From positions 1-30,781 of IMG/VR virus record IMGVR_UViG_3300043399_000684: 30,781 nucleotides of DNA; one strand, 5' to 3'. A program made the position numbers and the translations under genes. The notes beneath the pieces were generated by a model. That model was given only the letters and a program-made list of their open reading frames with translations. It searched no databases and was not told where the DNA came from. The stretch comes from a virus. Positions 21,765 through 30,134 of this stretch are shown in pieces (the first letter of the stretch is position 1; each line of letters opens with the position of its first letter).

Positions 21765-23141
21765 ATGGCAATGACCGAAAGTCAAAACGCTGCGATCCGC
21801 GAGTTCTGGCAGGCAAACCAGAACAACCCGACGGCCATCCAGTCGGCGATGGAGCAATACGGCGTTAGCGCGCAGGATTTGGCGGCAGCAACCGGCCAAA
21901 CGCTCGATCAGGTGGGAAGTTCGTTCCAGCAGATGGGATTGCCCAACGGGTTCGGTGGCGTTCCTCAGCGCCAAAGCACCGACTACTGGCAGCAGCAGTT
22001 CAACGACTACAGCAAGGCTAACAATGTCGCCATGCCGAACCTGAACCAGCAGGGGTTCGAGTGGCTGAAAAACTCCGCTGATCCGCTGGCGACCTGGAAG
22101 CAGTACTCAGGCTTCAACATGGGCGGCGCGATGGACGGCGGCCGTGCGCCAACGACCTACACAGCGACCGCAGACGGCGCGTTTGGCCCGGGGCTGTCTC
22201 AGGACCGGGCGAACCAGTTGAACTTTTGGGGTGGGCAACTACGCAATGCGTCGGCATCGATGCAGGCCAACGGTGGCGTCCCGAACTGGAATCAGCCGAC
22301 CATCCCTGCCGGGCAACTTGGCGCGACCGCCGTCACCAATGCGCAGGCTGCGCAGAACGGACAGAGCGGGCAGAGCGGACAAGCGGGCGCGCCTGGCCGG
22401 GCCGGCTTCGGCGGCGGACTTGGGGGCGGGCAAGCGGGCGGGAATCTTGGACTTGGCGGCGGAAATTTGTTCGCGGGCGAGTACAAGCCAAATCCCTACT
22501 TGGATCAGCAGGCCGACGCGATCCGCAACAAGGTCAATCAAAACCTAAGCCTCAACATAATGCCGAGCATTCGCTCGGGCGCGATGGCGGCGGGCCAGTA
22601 TGGCGGCTCTCGGCAAGGTATTGCCGAAGGCGTCGCGTCGGGTCTTGCTTCGCAAGGGTTGTCCGATTCGCTGTCGAACTTGTACGGCAACGCTTACAAC
22701 ATCGACCAGAACCAGATCACCAATCGCACGGGCCAGAATCAGGCGTTCTACACCAACCAGCGCGGGCAAGACCTGAACCAGTACGCGCTCGGGGCCAACA
22801 TGTTCACCCAAGGCCTGCAAGGAAATCTCGGCCTTGGTTCGGCCATGTATGGATTGGGGCAGCAGTATATGAATGCACCGCTCGGAGCCTTGCAGCAGTA
22901 CAGCAACACCATCAGCCCCTACTCGGGCCTGAACAGCACGCAGGCCACAACCTCGAACAGCGGAGCGGGCGGCATCACAGGCGCTCTTGGCGGAGCGATG
23001 GGGGGGCTTCAAATGTATAAAAACCTCGGCTTCGGCGGGCAAGCCGTTTCAGCGCCGTCTTCGCTGAACTCGACCAACATATACAGCGGCTCGTCTACGC
23101 CCGATCTGTCGATGGGTTACTACGGCTCGTTTGGAGGCTGA
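21765..23141 (+). CDS. internal virion / ejection protein with N-terminal helical module
   Basis: 458 residues. Residues about 8-57 (NAAIREFWQANQNN, IQSAMEQYGVSAQDLAAATG, LDQVGSSFQQMG) form a helical module that recurs in the protein at 29289. The middle has Gln/Asn-rich and Gly-rich stretches (QSGQSGQAGAPGRAGFGGGL), and the C-terminal part (KPNPYLDQQADAIRNKVNQNL, IMPSIRSGAMAAGQYGGSRQ) is a pattern known from podovirus internal or DNA-transfer proteins. GGGGTAA precedes the ATG. Confidence 0.7.
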   Translation: MAMTESQNAAIREFWQANQNNPTAIQSAMEQYGVSAQDLAAATGQTLDQVGSSFQQMGLPNGFGGVPQRQSTDYWQQQFNDYSKANNVAMPNLNQQGFEWLKNSADPLATWKQYSGFNMGGAMDGGRAPTTYTATADGAFGPGLSQDRANQLNFWGGQLRNASASMQANGGVPNWNQPTIPAGQLGATAVTNAQAAQNGQSGQSGQAGAPGRAGFGGGLGGGQAGGNLGLGGGNLFAGEYKPNPYLDQQADAIRNKVNQNLSLNIMPSIRSGAMAAGQYGGSRQGIAEGVASGLASQGLSDSLSNLYGNAYNIDQNQITNRTGQNQAFYTNQRGQDLNQYALGANMFTQGLQGNLGLGSAMYGLGQQYMNAPLGALQQYSNTISPYSGLNSTQATTSNSGAGGITGALGGAMGGLQMYKNLGFGGQAVSAPSSLNSTNIYSGSSTPDLSMGYYGSFGG

Positions 23142-23142
23142 C

Positions 23143-24318
23143 ATGGGGCTTCTGGATTCGTTCGGTGACGGCTTTGAAGACCCGAAGTCGCAGGCCATCA
23201 TGGCGCTTGCGGGCGGCCTGCTTTCTGCTCGCGGCCCGCGCGGGCTCTCGGCTGGTCTGCTCGGCGCGAATCACGCGTTCAATCAGGGAAAGAAGCTGGA
23301 ACTGGAGGGTGCGCTGCAAAAAGCCCATGCCGACGCTTACAGCGCCGATGCGGCAGACAAGCAGCGCAAGCTCCAGATCGAAGCGCTCAAGCAAAAAATG
23401 CTACCCGCCATCATGGCGGCAGGCGGCAGCATCGATGTTCAGTCGGCGCTTGCGGCGGGCTTTTCGCCCGAAGAAATCGCGAAGTTGGCATCGCTGCGCA
23501 ATGTCAACCTAGAAAAAGTGGCGCGCACAGTGGATTCGACGGATGCAAATGGTCGACCGGTGACGCAACAAATGGACGATTACGGCCGCCCGGTCGGTCA
23601 AGGGCTGAATCAGTGGAAAGCCCCAAGCGTGCAGGACATGGGCGGCTCTCTCTCATCGTTCGACCCGGTATCGAAACAATTGTCCCCGTTGGCGGCCAAA
23701 ACCCGCAGCCCGGATGCCATGGCAGCCAACCTTGTCGCGATGCGCGGGCAGGACATGACTGACGCCAGAGCGGGCGAGACGCACCGCGCCGCTCAAGATC
23801 AAAAGCAGCTCGAGCAGCAGCAAAAGCAAGATGGCGCCGTGGCGAGCATCGACACCGCAATCTCGACACTCGGACGATTGATCCAGCACCCGGGGCTGCC
23901 AATGGCGACGGGGCTATATAGCATAGTTCCCGCTATCCCAGGCTCCAATTCGGCCAATTTCGAGGCCGAGCTTGAGGCGCTCAAGGCGCAGACATTCTTG
24001 CCGATGGTCGAGAAGATGCGCGGCACAGGGGCGCTGTCTGATGCCGAAGGAAAGAAGCTGGCGGCGGCGGTGGGCGCACTCGATCCGAAGATGAGCACAA
24101 AGGAATTCAGGGAATCGATGGGGCGGGTTATGTCCGACCTGGAGGCTTCCAGGGCTCGGGCGGCGCGCTCGCCCGACAGCCCACAGGGCGGCGCTTCTGG
24201 CGGGTGGGGCAACACCAAGTCTGGTGAATCGGTGCGCGTGTCCAGCGTTTCCGAGGCGATGGCGCTGCCCAAAGGCACGGTGTTTCAAACGCCCGATGGG
24301 CGGTGGAAGGTGCGGTAA
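23143..24318 (+). CDS. internal virion / DNA ejection protein
   Basis: 391 residues, ATG 23143 with GGAGG five bases upstream. The N-terminus has IMALAGGLLSARGPRGLSAG and LLGANHAFNQGKKLELEGAL, a small membrane-seeking helix and then a coiled coil. The C-terminal domain, NFEAELEALKAQTFLPMVEK, MRGTGALSDAEGKKLAAAVG and FRESMGRVMSDLEASRA, is common to podovirus ejection proteins. It ends with a small FQTPDGRWKVR tail seen on many virion proteins. It overlaps the transglycosylase gene (TAATG). Confidence 0.75.
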   Translation: MGLLDSFGDGFEDPKSQAIMALAGGLLSARGPRGLSAGLLGANHAFNQGKKLELEGALQKAHADAYSADAADKQRKLQIEALKQKMLPAIMAAGGSIDVQSALAAGFSPEEIAKLASLRNVNLEKVARTVDSTDANGRPVTQQMDDYGRPVGQGLNQWKAPSVQDMGGSLSSFDPVSKQLSPLAAKTRSPDAMAANLVAMRGQDMTDARAGETHRAAQDQKQLEQQQKQDGAVASIDTAISTLGRLIQHPGLPMATGLYSIVPAIPGSNSANFEAELEALKAQTFLPMVEKMRGTGALSDAEGKKLAAAVGALDPKMSTKEFRESMGRVMSDLEASRARAARSPDSPQGGASGGWGNTKSGESVRVSSVSEAMALPKGTVFQTPDGRWKVR

Positions 24319-26348
24319 TGGCCGGCGAATGGGACTCTTTCCGGGATGCGTCGCCGGTTGATGTGGCGCTGGTGCGCGAGGGCGCTGATGGTAAATTGGC
24401 GGCGCTTGCGCGCAGCGTGTTTCAGCAGGAATCAGGCTCCGGGAAAAATACCGCGACTTCAAGCGCAGGCGCTCGGGGCGGCATGCAGATTATCCCGGCC
24501 ACGTTCAAGAGCGTCGCCGACGCCGGGTGGAACATCGATAACCCGGCACACAACGCCCAGGCTGGGGTCCGCTATCTCAAGAAAATGCTAGAGGCTGGCG
24601 ACGGCGATCCGAGATTGGCGGCCGTGGGTTACTACGGCGGGCCAGGGGCCATCGACAAGGCCAAGCGCGGGGTAGCGGTTTATGACCCGCGCGAACCGAA
24701 GGCTCCGAGCACGTTGCAGTATGGCGATCAGGTCGTATCGCGCATGGCGAAGGCCGATTCGTGGGACATGTTCAAGGACGCCCCGCAGGTCAAAAGCCAA
24801 AGTACGGCTCCGGCGATCCAGTCTCCGACCGACACCATGAATACGGGCGAGACGTTCTTGGCCGGGATCGGCAAAGGGTTGACAGACGTTGTGCGCGGCG
24901 GCAAGCAGCGGCTCGACGAAGGGGCCGCTGCACTGGAGGCGATCGTCCCCGGAGGCGCCGCGCTGAGCCGTCTGTTTGGCGGCAAGACGGCGGCGCAGAT
25001 CAAAGATGAGGGGCAGAACGCCGTCACTGAGTCAAAGCGCCTTGACGCCCCCCTGCTCGATAGCACAGCCGGCACTTTAGGGAACGTGACAGGGAATCTG
25101 GCCGCTGGGCTGCTGACTGCCCCTATGGGGGCGGTCGGGGGCGGCGTAGCCCTCGGGTTCATGGCTCCGACAACCGGTGGCACACAGGAAGTCCTGCAAA
25201 ACATGGGCGCGGGCGCGGCTGGCGGCTTTATTGGAGATCGGGCGGCGCGCGGATTGGCTCGGGTGGTCAGCCCAAAGGCGGCCAACAACGAAGCTGTTCG
25301 CAAATTGATCAACGAAGGCGTGACACCGACACCGGGGCAGATTCTCGGAGGCCGCCTCGCGAGAGTAGAGGCGCGCGCTACCAGTCTGCCGGTCATTGGA
25401 GACGCCATCGTTGGGGCCAACAAGCGGGCGACAGCCGAACTCAACGCCGCCGCCTTCAATCGCGCGCTGGCGCCGATCGGCGAGAAATTGCCAAATGGCG
25501 TCGCAGGGCGAGATGCTGTGGAGTACGCCAGCGCGCAGTTGGGCAACGCTTACGACAATCTGCTACCGAAGCTCTCAGTTCAGATGGACCGTAAGTTTTT
25601 GGCCGAGACGAGCAAGCTGCAGCAAATGGTCCAGCAGGGCGCGATTGACCCGAAATACGCCGATCTTTTCGAGCGGTTCTTGCGGAACCGGGTGCTTGGG
25701 AAGTTTCAGGGGCAAAACGCTGTCACCGGCCAGACGCTGAAAGACATTGAATCCTTCCTCGGCAGCGAGTCCAGGAGATTTGGGCAGTCGATGGACCCGG
25801 ATGCACGCTTGATGGGGAATGCGCTCCAAGAGCTACAAGCGAATGTCCGTAGGCTGGTTCAGCGCACGAATCCTGCCCATGCCAAAGAGCTGCAAGCCAT
25901 CAATACGGGCTGGGACAACTTCAAGCGTGTGCAGCGTGCCGCAAGTTCGCTAGGGGCCGAGGACGGCCAATTCACGGCGGCGCAACTGCAAAACTCAGTC
26001 AAGGCTCTGGACAGGAGCAAAGACAAGGCGCGATTCTCAGAGGGCCGCGCGCTGATGCAGGACTTGAGCGACGCAGCCAAGGGCGTGATGGGGTCCAAAT
26101 ACCCAGACAGTGGTACGGCTGGGCGAATGAGGGACGCAGGAGTCATCGGCTCTTGGCTGATCAATCCAGCCATTCCGATGAGTATTTACGGCGGATCGGC
26201 ACTTTACAGCGCGCCGGCACAAAAGCTGATCGCCGGCCTTCTCACCAGTCGCCCGCAAGGGGCTGGATTGCTTGCCGACGCCATACGGCCCCAAGCGCCC
26301 AAAGCTGGCCTGCTCGGCGCCGCTGCGGCGCTGGAAGCAACACGCTAA
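24318..26348 (+). CDS. ejection protein with lytic transglycosylase (SLT) domain
   Basis: 676 residues, ATG 24318 behind GGAAGG. Residues about 25-125 form an SLT domain: catalytic Glu38 in VFQQESGSG, then AGARGGMQIIPATFKSVAD, AGVRYLKKML and AAVGYYGGPG. It should cleave peptidoglycan glycan strands during DNA entry. After a linker, residues about 180-300 contain hydrophobic Ala/Gly-rich stretches (LAAGLLTAPMGAVGGGVALG, GAGAAGGFIGDRAARGL) fit for membrane insertion, and the remainder is helical. It probably forms part of the trans-envelope conduit. It is the last of the ejection genes. Confidence 0.85.
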   Translation: MAGEWDSFRDASPVDVALVREGADGKLAALARSVFQQESGSGKNTATSSAGARGGMQIIPATFKSVADAGWNIDNPAHNAQAGVRYLKKMLEAGDGDPRLAAVGYYGGPGAIDKAKRGVAVYDPREPKAPSTLQYGDQVVSRMAKADSWDMFKDAPQVKSQSTAPAIQSPTDTMNTGETFLAGIGKGLTDVVRGGKQRLDEGAAALEAIVPGGAALSRLFGGKTAAQIKDEGQNAVTESKRLDAPLLDSTAGTLGNVTGNLAAGLLTAPMGAVGGGVALGFMAPTTGGTQEVLQNMGAGAAGGFIGDRAARGLARVVSPKAANNEAVRKLINEGVTPTPGQILGGRLARVEARATSLPVIGDAIVGANKRATAELNAAAFNRALAPIGEKLPNGVAGRDAVEYASAQLGNAYDNLLPKLSVQMDRKFLAETSKLQQMVQQGAIDPKYADLFERFLRNRVLGKFQGQNAVTGQTLKDIESFLGSESRRFGQSMDPDARLMGNALQELQANVRRLVQRTNPAHAKELQAINTGWDNFKRVQRAASSLGAEDGQFTAAQLQNSVKALDRSKDKARFSEGRALMQDLSDAAKGVMGSKYPDSGTAGRMRDAGVIGSWLINPAIPMSIYGGSALYSAPAQKLIAGLLTSRPQGAGLLADAIRPQAPKAGLLGAAAALEATR

Positions 26349-26453
26349 AAGGAATGTGGCGTGCGCAACAGCGGCTGTTCGAAAAGCCGCGCTCCAACAT
26401 GACGATGAATTGCTGGCAGGAGCGAGACAGCTTGTGGGCAGTATCAGCCCACG

Positions 26454-26603
26454 CTAAACCGCCCCGCCGCGATCTTTGGTAAGCATGTCCTTGATTGGCC
26501 CAGGCGGGATTCTGTCCACGACCCAGGCGGCGGTAGGCTTGATGACGTAGGCCCAGACGATGGGGACCAGGGCGGCAGATATGAACAACGACAGATTTTC
26601 CAT
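26454..26603 (-). CDS. small membrane protein encoded on the opposite strand (49 aa)
   Basis: A 49-codon minus-strand frame (ATG 26603-26601, TAG at 26456-26454) in the only sizeable gap of the late region. Residues 3-20 (NLSLFISAALVPIVWAYVI) are a membrane segment, followed by KPTAAWVVDRIPPGP and a charged end (KDMLTKDRGGAV). Third codon positions are mostly C or G (GCC, GTC, ATC, TAC, TGG), like the real genes here. No clear binding site is present upstream (ACAATTCAACCT). It is divergent from the gene at 26614, with ten bases between starts. Small one-helix proteins occur near lysis cassettes, but a role is not shown. The rest of 26349-26613 has only two hairpins without T tracts (26371-26390, 26434-26452). 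Confidence 0.5.
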   Translation of the reverse strand: MENLSLFISAALVPIVWAYVIKPTAAWVVDRIPPGPIKDMLTKDRGGAV

Positions 26604-26613
26604 AGGTTGAATT

Positions 26614-26988
26614 GTGATCTATTTCGATGATGGCGTGGTGGGTTTAAGTGTCGAGCGCCGAGGTGCCACGCTGCGATTACTCGAGAGGCCGGCCAAGGGT
26701 GGCAAGCCCGATTACGTCGCGGTGGCCCATATCCAGCGTTGGACCGAGGACGCCGCGTCAATCAGCGGCTTGCTTGGATCCGTGTCGATGCGACATCAAG
26801 CGCTGATTGTGAAGGTGCTGCACGGGCTTGGCATTCGATGGCTGTTCTCCGAGCGGTCTTTCGGCCGAACCGGTATGGCCCATCGGGTGGACTACATGCC
26901 GCTTCGGGGCTGGTTCATAACCGATATTGATGAGGCGGTAAAGCGTGCCAGCGCGCGCTATCCGAAAATTCATGACGTGGGTCAGTGA
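26614..26988 (+). CDS. hypothetical protein (124 aa)
   Basis: 124 residues starting with GTG 26614 (weak site AGGTTGAA). Begins VIYFDDGVVGLSVERRGATL as genomic codons (initiator read as Met), then ISGLLGSVSMRHQALIVKVLH, GLGIRWLFSERSFG and RGWFITDIDEAVKRA. A fold resembling phage GNAT-like acyltransferase proteins is conceivable, but no acetyl-CoA motif is visible, so I leave it unassigned. It lies between ejection and lysis genes; the end of its frame (GTCAGTGAGG) provides the binding site of the next gene. Confidence 0.6.
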   Translation: MIYFDDGVVGLSVERRGATLRLLERPAKGGKPDYVAVAHIQRWTEDAASISGLLGSVSMRHQALIVKVLHGLGIRWLFSERSFGRTGMAHRVDYMPLRGWFITDIDEAVKRASARYPKIHDVGQ

Positions 26989-26995
26989 GGAAAGC

Positions 26996-27538
26996 ATGCC
27001 GATGCCGCTGACGATCGGGCGGGCCGCCCCCGATGCCCGGATCGACTCGCTTTACGGGAGCGACTGGGCCAACACTCCAGAGAGCGCGCGCGCCGTGGTG
27101 TCGCACCAGCATTTGATGATGCGGCTCAACACGGCGCTGGTGACGGTGTTCTTCGGGGTCATCACGTCCTACCCCGCCGTGATGATCGCGTTCAGCGACC
27201 AGACCATCCTGGCGCGCGTGGCGGCGGTGGCGGGCATCGGCACATGGGCGTCGGCCGGCTTTGCGCTGGCGGCGTTGCTGTACCTACCGTTCCTTGTGGT
27301 GCAGTTGCGCTGGCCGTTCTGCAAGGCGCGGCGCACGATTGCCAAGGTGGCCGCGTTCGGCTCGGGGCTGGCCGGCGTGCTGTGGATCTTGTTGTCGTTC
27401 GTCGGGCGTCGCACCGACTTCGGCCCCGCCATCGAATACCTGTCTGTTTTCGGCGCGCTGAATCTGGCGTTCGCCTTTGTGATCGCCCTATCGCTCAACA
27501 ATGAACTGCTGCTCTTGTCGCGGCGCAAAGCCGAATGA
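26996..27538 (+). CDS. four-helix membrane protein before holin gene
   Basis: 180 residues, ATG 26996 behind GAGGAAAG. Residues 1-40 are soluble, followed by about four hydrophobic segments (near 45-66, 73-98, 113-136, 147-168), e.g. ALVTVFFGVITSYPAVMIAF, GFALAALLYLPFLVVQL, VAAFGSGLAGVLWILLSFVG, SVFGALNLAFAFVIALSL. It overlaps the holin-like gene by ATGA. The position suggests involvement in lysis timing or superinfection, without direct evidence. Confidence 0.65.
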   Translation: MPMPLTIGRAAPDARIDSLYGSDWANTPESARAVVSHQHLMMRLNTALVTVFFGVITSYPAVMIAFSDQTILARVAAVAGIGTWASAGFALAALLYLPFLVVQLRWPFCKARRTIAKVAAFGSGLAGVLWILLSFVGRRTDFGPAIEYLSVFGALNLAFAFVIALSLNNELLLLSRRKAE

Positions 27539-27981
27539 GCCGCATCAAACACATCGGGCTGGTCCACCTTATGACGTTCCTCTGGGCGGTGGCCTGCAGC
27601 ACCACGGCGCGGGCCACCACGTTGGCGCAGGGGATGCGCGAGTTTGATGTCGAGTCGCTGGCGTGGTCGCTCAAGATCGGCTTGTTGGGAGGCTTCCTGA
27701 GCCTGATTCTGAAACTCGCCATGGATCGCCGCCCGGTGCTTGAACTAGCCAAGGAATCGTGGCGCGCGCTGATCATCAGCGCCACCGCAGGACTGCTCGC
27801 GCATGTGGTGCTGGCGGCGTCTGGCGATATGGGCTGGCTGACCTTGACGGGCAGTTTCTACTTCGCCGCCGTACTGCTGGCCGGGTTCGCCCCGGTGAGC
27901 TTTTTTGACGCGCTCAAGCGACTTGGCTCCGAGGTGCGCAATGCACTGATCAGCCGCATTTCGAGCGAAGCCAAGCAATAA
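27535..27981 (+). CDS. putative holin
   Basis: 148 residues. A hydrophobic N-terminal segment (GLVHLMTFLWAVACS, possibly a signal sequence ending near TARA) is followed by three further membrane stretches: LKIGLLGGFLSLILKLAM (about 46-63), LIISATAGLLAHVVLAA (79-95) and SFYFAAVLLAGFAPVSFF (106-123), then a charged cytoplasmic end (SEVRNALISRISSEAKQ). Size, topology and position directly before the endolysin support a holin, the timer that opens the inner membrane. The four-helix protein upstream is an alternative candidate. Confidence 0.6.
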   Translation: MSRIKHIGLVHLMTFLWAVACSTTARATTLAQGMREFDVESLAWSLKIGLLGGFLSLILKLAMDRRPVLELAKESWRALIISATAGLLAHVVLAASGDMGWLTLTGSFYFAAVLLAGFAPVSFFDALKRLGSEVRNALISRISSEAKQ

Positions 27982-28008
27982 GGCGCGCTGCGCCATTCAG
28001 GGGGTTTC

Positions 28009-28734
28009 ATGAGTTTTGCATTCACGATCAGCCGTGAAGGCTTTGACCTGCTCAAAGAGTTTGAAGGGTTTGAGCGGCGGCTGTCAGATGGCACGGCAGA
28101 GGCCTATTTCGACAACCTTGGCGGCGTCTGGACTGGCCCCTACGGGTTCACCGCTGGAGTCAAGCCAGGGCAGGTCTGGACCCGCGAGGAGGCTGACGAC
28201 CGACTCGCAAGAGAGTTGTCGAACTACGTGTCGGCGGTGGTCAGAAACTGCACTATCGCGCCCAACGAGAACCAGCTTGCAGCGATGGTGTGCCTGGCGT
28301 GGAACATCGGCGTTCGTGGCTTCGAGCGGTCGAGCGTGTTGAAGGCCCATAACCGGGGCGACTTCGACGCCGCCGCGCAAGCGTTTGGGCTGTGGAATCA
28401 GGCGGGTGGCAAGGTGGTTCGTGGCCTGACCCGGCGCCGTGCGGCCGAGGCTGCGCTTTATCTCAAGCCAGTGAAGGCCAAGCCTGAGCCGATGCCGCAG
28501 CAAGTAGACGCCGAGTCGAGCCTGACGCAAAGCCCCATCGTTCGGGGCGCGGCTGCGACGGCGGCTTCATCCGTCATCGGCGTGATTGCCGGCCAGGCAG
28601 CCAAAGTGCGCGAAGTTGCCGAGTCGTTCGGGGTGAGCGCCTATCTGCCGTACCTGTTCGTGGTGGCTGCGGTCGCTGGCGCCTGCTACGTCATCTACTG
28701 GCGCCACAAGCAGCGTTCGCAGGGGTTTGCCTGA
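28009..28734 (+). CDS. GH24 endolysin (T4/P22-type lysozyme) with C-terminal membrane anchor
   Basis: 241 residues, GGGGG before the ATG. Residues about 8-160 form a GH24 lysozyme: catalytic Glu19 in LLKEFEGFERR, Asp35 in AYFDNLGGVWTGPYGFTAGV and Thr42, then NQLAAMVCLAWNIGV, GLTRRRAAEAALYL. It cuts the glycan backbone of the cell wall. Unlike the SAR endolysins, the hydrophobic segment is at the C-terminus (about 213-231, LPYLFVVAAVAGACYVIYW, followed by RHKQR). The linker (165-210) is Ala-rich with a second mildly hydrophobic stretch. It overlaps Rz by TGATG. Confidence 0.9.
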   Translation: MSFAFTISREGFDLLKEFEGFERRLSDGTAEAYFDNLGGVWTGPYGFTAGVKPGQVWTREEADDRLARELSNYVSAVVRNCTIAPNENQLAAMVCLAWNIGVRGFERSSVLKAHNRGDFDAAAQAFGLWNQAGGKVVRGLTRRRAAEAALYLKPVKAKPEPMPQQVDAESSLTQSPIVRGAAATAASSVIGVIAGQAAKVREVAESFGVSAYLPYLFVVAAVAGACYVIYWRHKQRSQGFA

Positions 28735-29222
28735 TGTGGCTCGCGGTGGTTTCGTTCTTGCGCGCTGTCAGCCCGCGCGCATGGGCAATCGTGGCTGTCG
28801 TGGCCGCGCTGTCGTTCACCCACATGCAGGCCTACCGCCGTGGCGGCGATGCAGTGCAGGAGCGCTGGGACAAGGCGTCTGCGGCACAGCGGGCGGCCGT
28901 CGAGAGTGAGCGCGTCGAGGCCAAGCGCCGCGAGGACGCTCTAAGCGCGTCCGCCGCAATCCAGCAAAAGGAACATGATGAACAAGTCACAGCTATTCGC
29001 GCTCGCCTTGACCGCGCTCTTATCAGCTTGCGCCAGCGTGCCGCCCGTCGCCCAGACGTGCCCACGGCTGCCGCCGCTTGCAAAGGAGCCACTGGGGCCG
29101 ACCTATCAGGACCGGATGGAATCTTTCTTGCAAGGGAGGCTGCCCGAGCCGAGCGGCTCCGAGGCGCCCTTGCCGCCTGCTACCAACAGTACGACGCGGC
29201 GCGTGAAGCGCTGAACCGCTGA
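28734..29222 (+). CDS. Rz: i-spanin Rz
   Basis: 162 residues. An N-terminal membrane segment (about 16-33, AWAIVAVVAALSFTHMQAYR) is followed by a periplasmic coiled coil (QERWDKASAAQRAAVESERV, KRREDALSASAAIQQKEHD) and a variable end. The outer-membrane partner is encoded inside it in the +1 frame. Together they fuse inner and outer membranes in the last step of lysis. Starts in TGATG with the endolysin. Confidence 0.85.
   Translation: MWLAVVSFLRAVSPRAWAIVAVVAALSFTHMQAYRRGGDAVQERWDKASAAQRAAVESERVEAKRREDALSASAAIQQKEHDEQVTAIRARLDRALISLRQRAARRPDVPTAAAACKGATGADLSGPDGIFLAREAARAERLRGALAACYQQYDAAREALNR
28978..29214 (+). CDS. Rz1: o-spanin lipoprotein Rz1, nested in Rz
   Basis: 78 residues in a different frame wholly inside Rz. 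I prefer the second of two adjacent ATGs (28975, 28978), because AAGGA (28968-28972) is five bases from it. Signal peptide NKSQLFALALTALLSAC with lipobox LSAC, Cys18 being lipidated, then a proline-rich mature chain (ASVPPVAQTCPRLPPLAKEP, EPSGSEAPLPPA) as in outer-membrane spanins. Confidence 0.88.
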   Translation: MNKSQLFALALTALLSACASVPPVAQTCPRLPPLAKEPLGPTYQDRMESFLQGRLPEPSGSEAPLPPATNSTTRRVKR

Positions 29223-29248
29223 TAACCGCCCACTCCGGGCCATTTGCT

Positions 29249-29269
29249 GCCGCCTACGGGCGGCTTTTT
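29249..29269 (+). terminator. Rho-independent terminator after lysis genes
   Basis: GCCGCC (29249-29254), loop TACG, GGCGGC (29259-29264), then TTTTT (29265-29269). It follows the Rz stop by about 26 bases and precedes the gene at 29289 by 19 bases. Confidence 0.88.
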
Positions 29270-29288
29270 GTTCCCGAAAGGAAATGTC

Positions 29289-29723
29289 ATGACTCCTGAG
29301 CTTAAAAGCGCCATCTCGACCTACTTCAACCGCGAGAAGGCGAACGGCCTTCCGATCATCGCTGCCATGATCGAATTCGGCGTCAATACCCAAATGGTGG
29401 CCGAAGCCACCGAGATGCCGCTGGATGTGGTGGGCTACTACTTGATGTATTGGGGCGCAGAGCCCAGCTTTGGCGGCTGGTCGCCAGAGCGCGCTGGTGC
29501 GACTCCGACCGCCAAGCAGACCAAGTTTATTGAGTGGCAGAAGCGCCAGCCGGCTATTGATGGCCCGGGCACCATTGGCGACGGCTTTGTGCGCAACAAC
29601 ATCAACCCCTACGACGCGGTTCATATCCAGCGAGCGCAGGACATGATCGACCGCGCAGGCCGCGCAAATGCGGTTCGCTTGTTCAACGGCATGGCAATAG
29701 TCACCCCGCCCTGGGAGGCTTGA
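29289..29723 (+). CDS. hypothetical protein sharing a module with the ejection protein
   Basis: 144 residues, ATG 29289 behind AAAGGAAA; a longer frame to 29244 runs through the terminator and is unlikely. Residues about 5-55 (SAISTYFNREKANG, IIAAMIEFGVNTQMVAEAT, PLDVVGYYLMYWGA) align with the N-terminal module of the ejection protein at 21765 (shared AI, AM, GV, AT, LD-VG positions). The C-terminal half (FVRNNINPYDAVHIQRAQDM, DRAGRANAVRLFNG) is polar. It may be a virion component expressed after the spanins. Its stop touches the stop of the convergent transposase fragment (TGATCA). Confidence 0.65.
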   Translation: MTPELKSAISTYFNREKANGLPIIAAMIEFGVNTQMVAEATEMPLDVVGYYLMYWGAEPSFGGWSPERAGATPTAKQTKFIEWQKRQPAIDGPGTIGDGFVRNNINPYDAVHIQRAQDMIDRAGRANAVRLFNGMAIVTPPWEA

Positions 29724-30134
29724 TCACAGCCGCGCTGAAATCTGCTCGCTCGACTCCCTCGTCATCGTCGGCTCCTTTGGTGGTTGAGGTATTCGAGGCC
29801 GGGCGCCGAACAGCAAGCGGGCGCGAAGCACCTCGAAGCTGTACCCCCGCCCGGCACGGTTGATGGTTTTGGCAACCCCATTCAATGCCTCGGTGTAAGC
29901 ATTGCTGATCGGGTGGTCGAAGTAAGCGGTGATCTCAGGCCGCCAGTTGCGCATGGCCGTGAGCAGCACCTTGAAGTCGGCCTTGAGCGGCGCCGGCACG
30001 CTGCCCTTGAAGGCGTCGTAGGCGACCAGGGCCTGCGGCTTCTTCATCTCGTAGATACCGTAGAACGCTTCCTTGAGTCGGTAGGCGTCAGCCAGCTCGG
30101 GCTCGTTGTCGAGCCACATCCTATAGATCAACAT
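29724..30134 (-). pseudogene. 3' fragment of an ISL3-family transposase
   Basis: A 136-codon frame (140 from an ATG at 30146) matching only the C-terminal part of ISL3 transposases: RLKEAFYGIYEM, then the NWRPEITAYFDHPIS block, NAYTEALNGVAKTINR with the last catalytic Glu of the DDE triad, and GRGYSFEVLRARLLFGARPR. ISL3 transposases are normally about 400 or more residues; the first two Asp and the zinc-finger N-terminus are absent. I see no terminal inverted repeats. It is in frame, with GGAAG before the ATG at 30134, and overlaps the end of the upstream early gene, so it may still be translated as the last gene of the leftward operon. Confidence 0.75.

Noticed and set aside
26354-26482. Plus-strand 42-codon frame after the transglycosylase gene
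   Set aside because: AGGA directly abuts the ATG, leaving no spacer; codon use is mixed and it overlaps the better minus-strand candidate.
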